NCBI GenBank assembly: GCA_020852965.1
Contig: JADYZV010000039.1
Coordinates: 1-64,000, forward strand
Source of the DNA: Pirellulaceae bacterium
GTDB lineage: Bacteria > Planctomycetota > Planctomycetia > Pirellulales > Pirellulaceae
DNA: 64,000 nt
Reading direction: 5' to 3'
The notes below the pieces were generated by a model. The model did no database searches and was not told where the DNA came from. It saw only the letters and a program-made list of their open reading frames with translations. The first letter of the stretch is position 1. Each line of letters begins with the position of its first letter. Shown here one piece after another: positions 1 to 9,075 of the stretch. Position numbers and translations under genes: made by a program.

Positions 1-109
1 ACAAATTAGATTTCATTTTTTGGTCAAGTAGCAAGAAAAGTAAGAACTGAAGTAGGAATTCCTCCCTACGCGCCTGGCAGTGTCTCCCCCGCTGAAATTG
101 GCAGTCTTT

Positions 110-484
110 TCAGTCTCGGTCACAATCCTTTTCGAATTCGTCGACAGTTTTGAAAGCAGCTTGTTGTACCGCCTTCAAAATGTCGTCATCGCGCGATTCT
201 GCCCACAGAAGAGACACGGATTTCGGGGCTGAAAGCGTGAAATCTGTGCCAACCCGCCTGCCAGCATGCATCCGCTGTGTGAGGCGTTCGCCGGTTGCCG
301 GATGTTCATTATCGACCAGACGGTCGAAAGCCTGTTTGTCGACTTCTCCTTCGAGGCCAAGCAGGTGGGCAGCTTTTCCAAACCAATGCCCTTTGAGCAG
401 CGGATTTGGGTCGTGGCCCAGGTAATCGCTGATCTCAAAGTACCGTTTGGAGGATGTCGCACTGGTGCTGGTGGTGGCTCGCAT
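110..484 (-). pseudogene. MobF-family (TrwC/TraA-like) relaxase, N-terminal remnant
   Basis: The 124-residue product matches the first third of TrwC/TraA-type conjugative relaxases: an N-terminal stretch with YFEISDYLGHDPN, then HWFGKAAHLLGLEGEVDK, a DNEHPATGERLTQR segment and RRVGTDFTLSAPKSVSLLW, all landmarks of that domain. The protein stops right after the helix EFEKDC, before the three-histidine metal motif of the HUH nuclease, so it cannot be an active relaxase. No convincing continuation was found in the other frames down to base 1. Upstream in frame there is a stop with no better start than the ATG at 484. It lies about 280 bp from the 3' end of a tRNA-Pro gene, a common integration site, and is best read as a scar of a conjugative or mobilizable element. 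Confidence 0.75.
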
Positions 485-761
485 GGCAAGCTTGTAGGCG
501 AGTATTGTGACAGTTTGATGACAACTGTAAGCCTACGTATGGCGTACGAAATTGCGAACATGCACTTGTCGGATTAGCGTCTATTCTCCCGAGATTCCCC
601 GATGTGTTCACCAGCCTAGCGAATCGGTAATCAGCGTCGAATATGAGGGACGATTAAGGGCAGTTTCACCAGGTGTCCAGCTGGCAGTAAACTGACAGTA
701 AACCCGGTCTAAACAGGTCCAATCGAGGCACTGAAAACATCAAAAACCCTGCAAAAATCAG

Positions 762-835
762 TCGGGGTGACTGGATTTGAACCAGCGGCCTCTGCGTCCC
801 GAACGCAGCGCTCTACCAGGCTGAGCCACACCCCG
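762..835 (-). tRNA. tRNA-Pro (anticodon CGG)
   Basis: On the minus strand a full cloverleaf can be drawn. The acceptor stem CGGGGTG pairs with CACCCCG, the anticodon stem CTGCG/CGCAG carries the loop TTCGGGA with anticodon CGG, and the T arm contains GGTTCAAATCC. The discriminator base is A. No CCA is encoded. Its length of 74 nt is normal. It stands alone, with no other tRNA nearby. Confidence 0.95.
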
Positions 836-1123
836 AGCAGGAATTGGTCACACGCTACTCTTATCAGTATACCTATGCCCGGGCGACCGAAGCACGGTGC
901 CAGTCAAGCAATTAATCACAACTTGCAACGGTCGGATAGCATCCGCCTTTGTCTACCTTCAAACTGCTCCCTTGTTGTGACTGCCGAGCTGGCTCTTGTT
1001 CCCATTCAAGCGAATGACCACACCAACGTCAAGTCTTGGCCAGCCCTCATGCCCTCTCGTACACCTCGGAAGAATCGATAGGCCAGTCGGCGGCCCGGAA
1101 GGACCGCTGCAGGCAACGGCGAC

Positions 1124-2614
1124 TCAGGGGGGTGGAATCACTTCGGCATCTCTCATCCATTTTTCCAACCGAGATTCCAGCTCGCGCTGCGCGGCGGCAG
1201 CCGTGGGCTTCCCATAGAGGTTGTTTAATTCCCCGGGATCGTTCTTCAAATCGAAAAGCTCGTGGCGGCTTCCTTCATCCAAGGGCTGTTCATTCTTATC
1301 ACGATACAACACCAGCTTCCACCGGTCTGTCCGGATCATGCGCATGTGGGCTCTTCTTCCGTAAAGCATGTCGTAGGTATCGAAGTACGCATCGCGCCAG
1401 TCGGCGTCAGCCTCCTGTTTAAGTAGGGGCACTAAGCTATGGCCATCGACTTTAAGTTCAGCCCCCTCCCGCGCCCCCGCGACCTCGGCGAGAGTCGGCA
1501 GGATATCGATCGTGGAAACCAACGCATCGCTCGTGCTACTCGGCTCGACCACACCTGGCCAACGAACGACAAAGGGAACGACCACGTTATCGTCGAACAT
1601 GTTGGGTCGGCTGCCCAACCCGCGTGTAAAACTACCGTCCTCGTCGTAATGCAGAAAGGTCGCGTTGCCCTTGCCGTGGAGGCCGTGCTGCCCGATACAA
1701 TATCCATTGTCGCCGATAAAAATGACGAGGGTATTGTCGTCAATGCCGAGCTCGTCGAGCGATTGCAGCACGCGCCCAATGTTACGGTCAGCACAGGTGA
1801 CGTTGGCATAGTAGGTACGAGTAGTTTCCTGGACCATTTTTTGGGAGCCAAAGGATTTCCCCGCTGGAGGTTCGGGAACCGTGAGTGGCACTCCGTTGTA
1901 GTGTGCCCTGTCTTCCTCTGGCACTGCATCCCACGGCCGATGAGGAAGGTAGATACTCAAATAAAGAAAAAAAGGTCCCGCCTCGTTCTTTCGGATAAAG
2001 TCGATCGCGCGGTCGGCGAGGATATCGGTGTGCTGGGGATCGTTGCGAAAACCTGCCACCTCCTTCCCGTCGAGCAGAAAGGGAACCTCCTCCATTCGAA
2101 CTCGCGGTCTCCCAGGCGCGACATACCGGTATCCTTCGGCATAATCAAATCCGAACTTCTCTGGATAGAAATCTTCGCCGTACCCAAGGTGCCACTTGCC
2201 GACCAGTCCGGTAGCGTACCCAGCGGACTTGAGCACGCTCGCAATCGTCGGCGTCCCCGCCGGAAGGCCGGTGCCTGGATAACCTGGATTCCCGTAAGGA
2301 ATATAATCGAGAATCCCGACACGATGGCTGTAAAGGCCGGTCAGCAGCATGGCCCGCGATGGCGAACAGACGGGCTTGGTGAATCCTGCGTTGAAGCGCA
2401 TTCCTTCTGCGGCGAGCCGGTCCATGTTCGGCGTGTGAACCTCTTGGTTGCCATACGCGCCAACCGCCCACTGCGCGTGATCGTCAGTATAGATCAGTAG
2501 GATGTTCGGTGCGGCCGCATCGGCCACCGGACCCACGGACAAACATAGGACCATCAAGATGCCGAGGAAAAGGTGCGAAACCCAGTCGGGAGCATGCCTT
2601 TCACCGAAGAGCAT
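1124..2614 (-). CDS. Secreted sulfatase (formylglycine-dependent)
   Basis: Member of the arylsulfatase/alkaline phosphatase superfamily that hydrolyses sulfate esters, probably of marine polysaccharides. The metal-binding start NILLIYTDDH and the activation motif C-S-P-S-R within PVCSPSRAMLLTG are both present. The Cys is the residue that becomes formylglycine. Later conserved parts include GKWHLGYG and VIFIGDNGYCIGQHG. I prefer the ATG at 2614, which has a GAGGGAG ribosome-binding site just upstream and gives a normal signal peptide (LFLGILMVLCLSVG, cut near VADAAA). An in-frame ATG at 2662 would add 16 residues. Length of about 496 residues is usual. The family is certain but the substrate cannot be told from sequence. 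No sulfatase-maturing enzyme is seen in the window. Confidence 0.93.
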   Translation of the reverse strand: MLFGERHAPDWVSHLFLGILMVLCLSVGPVADAAAPNILLIYTDDHAQWAVGAYGNQEVHTPNMDRLAAEGMRFNAGFTKPVCSPSRAMLLTGLYSHRVGILDYIPYGNPGYPGTGLPAGTPTIASVLKSAGYATGLVGKWHLGYGEDFYPEKFGFDYAEGYRYVAPGRPRVRMEEVPFLLDGKEVAGFRNDPQHTDILADRAIDFIRKNEAGPFFLYLSIYLPHRPWDAVPEEDRAHYNGVPLTVPEPPAGKSFGSQKMVQETTRTYYANVTCADRNIGRVLQSLDELGIDDNTLVIFIGDNGYCIGQHGLHGKGNATFLHYDEDGSFTRGLGSRPNMFDDNVVVPFVVRWPGVVEPSSTSDALVSTIDILPTLAEVAGAREGAELKVDGHSLVPLLKQEADADWRDAYFDTYDMLYGRRAHMRMIRTDRWKLVLYRDKNEQPLDEGSRHELFDLKNDPGELNNLYGKPTAAAAQRELESRLEKWMRDAEVIPPP

Positions 2615-2651
2615 GCCTGCTCCCTCTCTGATCTGCGAATCTTCAAACGCG

Positions 2652-3326
2652 TTAGTTTTCATTATTTTCAGCTGAATTTAGACGAGTGGATTTTTTTGAG
2701 ACTTCGATCATGATACCACACTTTTCAGGCATTCCATTTCGCGTCACGTTGAGGCACTGATTTACACGGAGCGAGTCAAAGTAAACGCTACACTCGAATA
2801 GCGTTGTCCATTGATTTGCAAAGTAATGCAGTGCTTGCCGGGATAGAGCGTGAAGGTGGTTGGCGACAGACCGAGTGACATAACGCATTGGATCGGCATG
2901 TAGGACGTTGAGGAGTTCCAGCGGACGGTGGATGCTTGTCGTCAGTCGCACCGACCACGGCAGTCGCGGACGAGTTCCTTCGCTCACCAGTCGCACGACG
3001 AACTCGCCCAGCGGTGCGAAAATAAAATCGCCGAAGTCATCATCCGACTTGCTCGGATCCAGCGGCGGCGGGAGTGCCATGGTGATTTGCTTGGCTGCTA
3101 CCCCGAAATCGTGGTCAAGATGGTTTTCGAGAACGGATGCGATGTGCCCGATCCGCTCTTTCAATTCAAGCTTCGGAAACTTGGATGTCGTGTCGCGTAG
3201 GAAGCGTTTTGCGTCAAAACGATCGTCTGTCGCAACAAACAAATTCGCCAGATACTGGACTCGGTCCCGATTGAAGAGATGGTCTTTCGAACTGAATTTT
3301 TGTGGGGGCTTTGTCGTTGTTGCCAT
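2652..3326 (-). pseudogene. AlkC-like DNA alkylation repair protein, decayed
   Basis: The first ~110 residues look like AlkC-type HEAT-repeat DNA glycosylases (FDAKRFLRDTTSKFPKLE, LKERIGHIASVLENHL, IFAPLGEFV). The sequence then jumps directly to VRLVSEGTRPRLPW, which in the family lies several HEAT helices later, so an internal in-frame deletion of roughly 60-80 codons is inferred near 2991-3003. After YVTRSVANHLHAL the frame no longer matches. In another frame at about 2762-2850 the family's C-terminal strand segment reappears (LYPGKHCITLQINGQ, then SVAFTL) and ends at its own stop at 2762. A second, frame-breaking deletion is therefore likely. The open frame runs on to 2652 only by chance. 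Normal members are clearly longer. A functional protein is unlikely. Confidence 0.75.
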
Positions 3327-3371
3327 GCTGGCCCCTTTCTACCAAAAACGCACCAACTTGCTGACTCAGCA

Positions 3372-3863
3372 TCACTTGGGCTGTGCTGCGTCGCGAGCAT
3401 CCTTGGCGCGTTGCACTCTCTCTTTTTGACTAGCTATTTCCGCATCCAATTCGGCCAGCTTACTTTTCAATTCCTCGGGGTAATCGGCCGTAGATTCTGC
3501 CGATTCGTTCGACAGCCCGAGTCCGTCCAACAGTCCGGATTGTAGCTGCGCTTGCATTTCTGCCGCTGCCACCGCTTTGTCCAGTGCTTGATTGGGATTC
3601 TCAGGCACTCGCTTCGCGTCACCCGTTTTGATGGACTCGACTGCTGCCTCCATAGCATTTCTTTGAAGTTGGCCAACGTAGTCGGCAATCAGGGATTTTC
3701 GTTTTTCCTCCAAGTTATCTAATGTTTCAACCTCCGCGTTGTAGGTCACGACCAAGTCGGCATAGGAAGGCTTCTTGGTAAAATTGAAATCGGCTGGTCC
3801 ACAGCCGGCGTTGGCTATCACAACTGCTGATAGTAGGACTGCAATTAAGTAGGACGATTTCAT
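3372..3863 (-). CDS. Small lipoprotein with coiled coil, unknown function
   Basis: Not recognised as a named family. Residues 1-20 form a lipoprotein signal peptide with lipobox ANAGC (Cys20), so the mature protein is probably lipid-anchored. The remaining ~140 residues are charged and helical, with heptad-like stretches around VETLDNLEEKRKSL and in the C-terminal SKLAELDAEIASQKERVQ, which suggests a coiled coil. No catalytic motif is visible. It is transcribed in the same direction as its neighbours, with 125 bp to the permease gene upstream; whether they share a transcript is unclear. Confidence 0.7.
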   Translation of the reverse strand: MKSSYLIAVLLSAVVIANAGCGPADFNFTKKPSYADLVVTYNAEVETLDNLEEKRKSLIADYVGQLQRNAMEAAVESIKTGDAKRVPENPNQALDKAVAAAEMQAQLQSGLLDGLGLSNESAESTADYPEELKSKLAELDAEIASQKERVQRAKDARDAAQPK

Positions 3864-3988
3864 CGGATCTCCATTCGTTCATTAGAAAAAAGGCACTGGT
3901 GCAACTTGCTCTGCGATTCGCAACAGCATGCGATAGCATACTCTTATTAATTTGCAGCTCGAAGAACCCAAGTGAGAATTCAACGACT

Positions 3989-5206
3989 CTACGTCCCCGA
4001 CTCAACAGCGGCCCCTCGGACGTGTCGGTCGTCTTTGAAGAAGAGTGCGAAGACGAAGAACAACACCGTGCCCATGGCGGCGGGAATAAGCCAAATCGGT
4101 TGCCAGTCGTGCTGGTCGCCCTCGGTGTAGACCTGTGCCACAAGCCCGGCAAACCAGGTCCCGACGAACATGCCAGCCCCCAGGGTAACGATCGCGTGTA
4201 AGCCCTGTGCGGCGCCGCGGATATCCTCGCCCGCACGCTCGTCCACATACATTCGCCCCATAACGAAGATAAAGTCGTAGCAGATGCCGTGCAACAGGAT
4301 GCCGGTGAATAGCATCCACAGGACGGACGGATTCTGATGGAAGAGGGCAAACAGGCCGAAACGCAGAGCCCAAGCGCCAATGCCGAGCATGAGTATTCCT
4401 TTGGCCCCCAGTCGCAACAGCAACGCCGGCAGCAGCAATAGAAAGACCACGTCCGAAACTTGTCCTAGCGTCATTTTGGCTGCCGCATTGGCGATGTTCA
4501 TCTCGTTCATGAAGACGTTCATCCAGCTAAAGTAGAAGCTCAGCGGCACGCAGATCAGAAAGGAGCAAACCATGAAGGTGGCAAAGGAACGATCGCGCAT
4601 CAGCTTCAGGGCATCCAAGCCTAGCAGCGTGCCCAACGAGGCGGGCGAGCCTTGTCCCTTGGGGGGCGTATGTGGTAGGGTCAGCGAGTAGAGCCCCATG
4701 ACTAGCGCCGCCCCGCTGGCCAAATAGAACATACCAGGATTGTCCTCCAGCTTCAACCAACTCACTACCAGCCCGGCCACAATCCAGCCCACGCTGGCCA
4801 TGATCATCACCAGCGGGAATTCTTTTGCCGGATTCTTGGAATGGTGCAAGGTCAGCGTATTGGTCAGGCCATGACCGGCCATGTAGGTGATCGTGTAGCT
4901 CAACAGCACTAGGTAGAAAACGCCAAATTCCTGCAGTGTGGAAAGCGCGTAGAGCAGCCCCGCGCCAAGGATATGCAGAAAGGCCAAGATGCGCTGGGTG
5001 GCAAAGAAGCGGTCGGCAATGACTCCCACGATGAGCGGAGATAGCATCGCCCCGATTGCCAGCGTCCCGTAGGCCAATCCCACCTGACCGCCGGCAAAGC
5101 CGAGCTTGGTCGTGGCGTAGGTACCCATGGTCACATACCAGGCACCCCATACAAAATAATGCAGAAAGACCATTAGCCAAAGACGGACCAGGAGTAGCGG
5201 TTTCAT
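3989..5206 (-). CDS. MFS permease, nucleoside:H+ symporter (NHS) type
   Basis: A 405-residue protein with about 12 hydrophobic segments, the size and layout of the NupG/XapB/YegT group of the major facilitator superfamily. Typical features are the N-terminal segment WLMVFLHYFVWGAWYVTMGTY, the loop GVIADRFFATQRILA after TM2 and the TNTLTLHHSKNP stretch in TM4-5. It should import a nucleoside or related small molecule with protons across the inner membrane. The exact substrate is unknown because planctomycetes have several such paralogs. The ATG at 5206 fits TM1. No catabolic nucleosidase gene sits beside it. Confidence 0.85.
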   Translation of the reverse strand: MKPLLLVRLWLMVFLHYFVWGAWYVTMGTYATTKLGFAGGQVGLAYGTLAIGAMLSPLIVGVIADRFFATQRILAFLHILGAGLLYALSTLQEFGVFYLVLLSYTITYMAGHGLTNTLTLHHSKNPAKEFPLVMIMASVGWIVAGLVVSWLKLEDNPGMFYLASGAALVMGLYSLTLPHTPPKGQGSPASLGTLLGLDALKLMRDRSFATFMVCSFLICVPLSFYFSWMNVFMNEMNIANAAAKMTLGQVSDVVFLLLLPALLLRLGAKGILMLGIGAWALRFGLFALFHQNPSVLWMLFTGILLHGICYDFIFVMGRMYVDERAGEDIRGAAQGLHAIVTLGAGMFVGTWFAGLVAQVYTEGDQHDWQPIWLIPAAMGTVLFFVFALFFKDDRHVRGAAVESGT

Positions 5207-5385
5207 GGATGTAGTAAAGATATTCTGCTCCAGACATTAATACTTAGAAGCGTTTCGACTCATTGCCATCACATGGTACCAGGTTAGTCCGCACCCCGAA
5301 GTCGCACTCATTCACGCGCTACTATTTTCAGTACATCTTCACCTTAGCGGCGGGAACATTACGTTGGACAATTAATCAATTGTCG

Positions 5386-5766
5386 TCATCGCAGTTGCAA
5401 CTCCCGCACTGTCGCCTCAATTTCATCTCTCACACTCATCGGATCCTGCGTCACCCGAAACCCATGAATACGCAACACTTCAAACCCCAATTCTCGCATG
5501 TAAGCATCTCGCCTACTATCACGTTGCCTACCCTCGAGGCTCAGATGATCCTTGCCGTCAATTTCGACATTCAGCTTCAACTCCAAGCATACGAAATCCA
5601 GCGTGTAAGGCCCGACGGGATACTCACGTCGAAACTTTTCGCTCAGAATCTTTCGATTCCGAACCATCTGCCAAACGTCCTGCGCAAATTCGTTCGCTTG
5701 TTGGCGCTGCTCTCTTGCAAACGCGATTTGTTCCGGATCGCGATTGGATGGTTTCAGATTTGGCAT
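5386..5766 (-). CDS. DUF559 endonuclease-domain protein
   Basis: A short protein of the DUF559 group, which shares the PD-(D/E)xK-like fold of Vsr-type nucleases. Visible landmarks are LSEKFRREYPVGPYTLDFVC, the acidic strand NVEIDGKDHL (E-x-D-G) and the C-terminal RELGFEVLRIHGFRVTQD. I choose the ATG at 5766 (MPNLKPSNRDPEQ), which gives about 126 residues. The ATG at 5811 would start inside the adjacent repeat array and looks artificial. The upstream side, only ~50 bp away, is a 54-bp tandem palindromic repeat. Cellular role is unknown; DUF559 genes are often found singly. Confidence 0.8.
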   Translation of the reverse strand: MPNLKPSNRDPEQIAFAREQRQQANEFAQDVWQMVRNRKILSEKFRREYPVGPYTLDFVCLELKLNVEIDGKDHLSLEGRQRDSRRDAYMRELGFEVLRIHGFRVTQDPMSVRDEIEATVRELQLR

Positions 5767-5814
5767 AAACGGAGTTCCGAGTTTGCAGATACTATGGCCC
5801 CTCACCCCCAACCC

Positions 5815-6013
5815 CTCTCCCCTGAGTACAGGGGCGAGGGGAGCCAGGATTCGTTAGGAAGTCGTCAGCTCTCCCCTGAGTACAGGGGCGAGGGGAGCCA
5901 GGATTCGTTAGGAAGTCGTCAGCTCTCCCCTGAGTACAGGGGCGAGGGGAGCCAGGATTCGTTAGGAAGTCGTCAGCTCTCCTCTGAGTACAGGGGCGAG
6001 GGGAGCCAGGATG
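5815..6013. repeat. 54-bp tandem repeat, 3.7 copies, palindromic core
   Basis: Copies start at 5815, 5869, 5923 and 5977, exactly 54 bp apart. The first three are essentially identical; the last has CTCTCCTCTGAG instead of CTCTCCCCTGAG. Each contains the imperfect palindrome CCCCTGAGTACAGGGG inside CTCTCC...GGGGAG. The spacer part is TTCGTTAGGAAGTCGTCAG. There are no variable spacers, so this is not CRISPR. An open frame across it on the plus strand is a by-product of the repeat period being divisible by three. Confidence 0.95.
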
Positions 6014-6041
6014 AAGTGTTTTTCAAAATGAAGCAGTTCAA

Positions 6042-7502
6042 CTAGTTGGTTGGCCAGAGCGAGCCCAGTACCTCAACGGTTTGATCGGTCAGCGCCTGGC
6101 CACCTTCGGGGCCGACATGATTGCTCTCGACGATGGCGCTGTAGCCGCCGCCGCGAGCGGCGCGCTGGCTGGGGATGTAGGTGCCTGGGCCAGCCAACTG
6201 GATGATAAAAGTTTGCAAAGCTGGGCTGCGGGCTTTCATCTCAATTCCGAAATCGGTGAACAGTTCGAATTGGTTGGTGGCTATGGCAATGTCTCCCAAG
6301 CGAATCACATGCAATTCCATTTGAAATGGTCTTAGCTCTTCGGCCTGCTGTCGCTCGAAGCGATCGATGGCCGATTGATGCCAAAACCGCCACGTTTTCT
6401 TTGTAGGATCGTTCGACAGGTCGGCAACTTTGGCACGTAGTGCAAATACCTCGTCCCGAGTCACCATGCGCTCTGGCAGATCGATTGTTTTCACTTTGTG
6501 AACGAGTACTGCATCGGCGTGCCGCTCTTGGCTGGCACCGGCATAAGCTTCTTCCCAGGCCGCAACGATGCGGCGCGATAGCTCTTCCAAGCGGGTCAAT
6601 CCGCGCAGCTTTCGCATTCGCTCCTCCGCGTCTTTGCGAAACATTAGATGTGGCGATTGATCGCCAGCGGCACCGGTCCAGGCGAGTACGAGTAGTTCGT
6701 CTCCGTACTTGGCGCGCAGCGACTGGCGAACCGTGTGCCAGAAGTCCGCATTCACCGCCGAACCTCCTTCGACTTCCTGTGACGGGCAGGCGATGTTAAT
6801 GGCTGTGGCTATCAATTTTCCCTGGCCATCCCAAAAGCAGAGCACTTCGACGCCATGGTCTTCGTACCCCTCGATGCCTCGGAAATCGGCGCGGTTGGTG
6901 GCACCATACATCTGAGCGGTACCGTCGCTATAGGTGCTGCGGCGATTGTGAGCTACCACGGCATGACCGAGGCCCCAGCCCACGCTGCCGGGTTGACGCG
7001 ATTGCCACGCACTCACCGCGATGTCCGCCACGCGATCGGCGAGGAATTCAGCATACTCGCTGGGCTGCATGACGCCTTCGGCGGGCAGGTCGTAGACACC
7101 TTCTCGCATGACCGGCGCAGTATGAGTGTGCGTGGCATTCATTACCAACTTGCTCACATCGAAGCCTGGTAGTCGATCCTGGATTCGCTGGCGTACCATC
7201 TCCAGAATCCCTTCGCGAATCGCCACCAAGTCGCACGAAACCATGATAGCCTGGTCCAGCACCATGTCCCCCTCGCGCGATTCCAAGGCTAGTGCCGTGG
7301 CGGTGACGGGACTATCTACCGAACGGGCGATGCGCGTGTGCATCTGACCTGAAAGTGCAACAGGCCCGTCCGGCGTGATGCTGGTCGTTGCTCCGCCAAG
7401 GTGAAGCTCAGAAGCGGTGAGCCTGTCGGCGGGCAGGACGTTCAACACGGCTATGCATACGAATGCATAGTAGCGATACGATTGAGGTGCAAATGAAACC
7501 AT
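6042..7502 (-). CDS. Neutral/alkaline ceramidase-like secreted hydrolase
   Basis: Matches the N-terminal catalytic region of neutral/alkaline non-lysosomal ceramidases, a set of proteins common in planctomycetes. The zinc-site motif NATHTHTAP and the segment LAWTGAAGDQSPH are seen. The product is about 486 residues from the ATG at 7502, which has GGAG eight bases upstream and gives a signal peptide (YAFVCIAVLNVLPADRLTA). The longer open frame to 7655 adds a basic low-complexity tail and is rejected as start. The family removes acyl chains from N-acyl lipids in eukaryotes and some bacteria. For this planctomycete version the substrate is not known, and the protein is shorter than classical ceramidases (~650 or more). 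Confidence 0.8.
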   Translation of the reverse strand: MVSFAPQSYRYYAFVCIAVLNVLPADRLTASELHLGGATTSITPDGPVALSGQMHTRIARSVDSPVTATALALESREGDMVLDQAIMVSCDLVAIREGILEMVRQRIQDRLPGFDVSKLVMNATHTHTAPVMREGVYDLPAEGVMQPSEYAEFLADRVADIAVSAWQSRQPGSVGWGLGHAVVAHNRRSTYSDGTAQMYGATNRADFRGIEGYEDHGVEVLCFWDGQGKLIATAINIACPSQEVEGGSAVNADFWHTVRQSLRAKYGDELLVLAWTGAAGDQSPHLMFRKDAEERMRKLRGLTRLEELSRRIVAAWEEAYAGASQERHADAVLVHKVKTIDLPERMVTRDEVFALRAKVADLSNDPTKKTWRFWHQSAIDRFERQQAEELRPFQMELHVIRLGDIAIATNQFELFTDFGIEMKARSPALQTFIIQLAGPGTYIPSQRAARGGGYSAIVESNHVGPEGGQALTDQTVEVLGSLWPTN

Positions 7503-7725
7503 CACATTTCTCCAGATTGATTGAAACCTTGGTGACTCGCAGTCACTCGTCCTTGTCCTTGTTGTTGTTCTTGGGCTGATCGTCTTGATCTTCCTGTCTG
7601 TCCTGTTCATTGACCCTCGTCTTCGACAATCGTGTCGCCAAACTTCTTTTTCCATTACTTACCAATGAACTTAGATTAACCTGCACCGTACAATTGTCGC
7701 TCATGTGTTGGGGCCAGCGAGAAAA

Positions 7726-9075
7726 TCAATTGAATATTCTCTGCAAGTGGTCGCTGATCTGCGACAATTCTCTCACGAATGCTACGCTGCATAGATCTGT
7801 TAACTCCAAGCTCTCAGGATACCAGCGCTCGATCGCTACAGCCAGGCGTTCCTCGAGTTGTCGGTCGATTCGGAGTTGTCGGGGTAATTGCGCGATGTCG
7901 TCGTGCGCCAAGGGAATTCGCAGTCGCAGACAGGCTGGGCCGCCGCCACCCGCCATACTCTGCTCGAGCGAGACGTAGTGGACTTCTTCAATGGGATGGT
8001 CGGACGAGGCGACGAGGCGCTCGATCAGGCGACCGGTCGAGGCGATCCGTTGGCATTGTTGTGGACAAATTAGCACCATCTGCGGTGTGTGGTTTGACGA
8101 CGTGTGTGTGTGTGGCGTAATAATCTGACTATTGAAGAAATAGCTTTGCACCGCTTCGTCTATGGGTAAATCGGAGTTCGAGATTTCCATACGAAGAAGT
8201 GGAGCGCCAGTAGTTTGTCGGAAAATTTCCTCCAACCGCTGAAGCTGCTGCTCCGCGTTATAGAAAGCCAACTCATGATGGATGAGCAGGCTTGCGTGGC
8301 TGGTGGCGATGACATCATTATGGAATACCCCCGCTGAGATCCCGGCGGGGTGCTGTTGCAGAAAAAAGGTGCGCGCTGGATCGAGTTGATGACGGCGGGC
8401 AATCGCTTCACAAGCGGCCCGAGTTTGTCTGGGGAGAAATCTACAGTCGTGCGAGGCGAGCTCGGAGTCGTCGCCATAGACAAAAATGTTGAATCCAATT
8501 TTACCCGTCGGATCGCTCAAACGCATGTGATTGGCAGCCCCTTCATCGCGGAGCGGAACGATCGAAGAAAGCGGCGGATGGATAGTGCAGTTGTCCTGCA
8601 AACCTAGCAGCCTTTTCAAATCGATAGCACGCTCGGCGGATTCCGATGCGCGATGCCAACTACTGATCAGATTGGCGGGGGTAATGTGCAAGCGACGATC
8701 GCGGCAATCGCAGGCGGCAGAAACGGTGGCCATGTTAGCAGCCCACATGAACGCACAACTGAAGGCAGCAGAGAATGCTTGAGGGGCAATCTGCAGGGCT
8801 GCGGACAGTTGCTCTGAAGATAAGTGCTCTGTCGAATCGACGCCGAGACCCAACTCGTGTAGCCATTTTAAGCGTGGTCGAGGTGGCGGCAGAAATATGT
8901 ATTGAGGAACGCCCAGGCTGGCGACCAATGCGGCTTTGCGCAAGCCCTCTAAGGCTGCTTCGCGCGGCCGGCTGGTTCGATAGGCATGTTGCTGCGAGGC
9001 CACGTTGCCTACGCCCAATCCTCCGAAGTGATGCGTAGGCCCCACGAGTGCATCGATATTTATTTCAGTGAACAT
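7726..9075 (-). CDS. astB: N-succinylarginine dihydrolase
   Basis: Second step of the AST pathway: N2-succinylarginine is hydrolysed to N2-succinylornithine, CO2 and two ammonia. The protein is 449 residues, the family's normal length. It starts with INIDALVGPTHHFGGLGVGN and carries the C-terminal block QSMAGGGGPACLRLRIPL whose Cys is the catalytic nucleophile of this guanidine-modifying fold. Its start overlaps the end of astD by 11 bp, which points to translational coupling and co-transcription. It is the last gene of the operon. Cytoplasmic. Confidence 0.95.
   Translation of the reverse strand: MFTEINIDALVGPTHHFGGLGVGNVASQQHAYRTSRPREAALEGLRKAALVASLGVPQYIFLPPPRPRLKWLHELGLGVDSTEHLSSEQLSAALQIAPQAFSAAFSCAFMWAANMATVSAACDCRDRRLHITPANLISSWHRASESAERAIDLKRLLGLQDNCTIHPPLSSIVPLRDEGAANHMRLSDPTGKIGFNIFVYGDDSELASHDCRFLPRQTRAACEAIARRHQLDPARTFFLQQHPAGISAGVFHNDVIATSHASLLIHHELAFYNAEQQLQRLEEIFRQTTGAPLLRMEISNSDLPIDEAVQSYFFNSQIITPHTHTSSNHTPQMVLICPQQCQRIASTGRLIERLVASSDHPIEEVHYVSLEQSMAGGGGPACLRLRIPLAHDDIAQLPRQLRIDRQLEERLAVAIERWYPESLELTDLCSVAFVRELSQISDHLQRIFN

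Noticed and set aside
1439-2500. Plus-strand open frame of 353 codons
   Set aside because: Lies fully opposite a clear sulfatase gene and has no protein-like motifs.
5815-6013. Possible CRISPR array
   Set aside because: Units are directly adjacent and identical with no variable spacers; a plain tandem repeat.
5263-6045. Plus-strand open frame of 260 codons
   Set aside because: Antisense to the DUF559 gene and kept open by the 54-bp repeat, whose length is a multiple of three.
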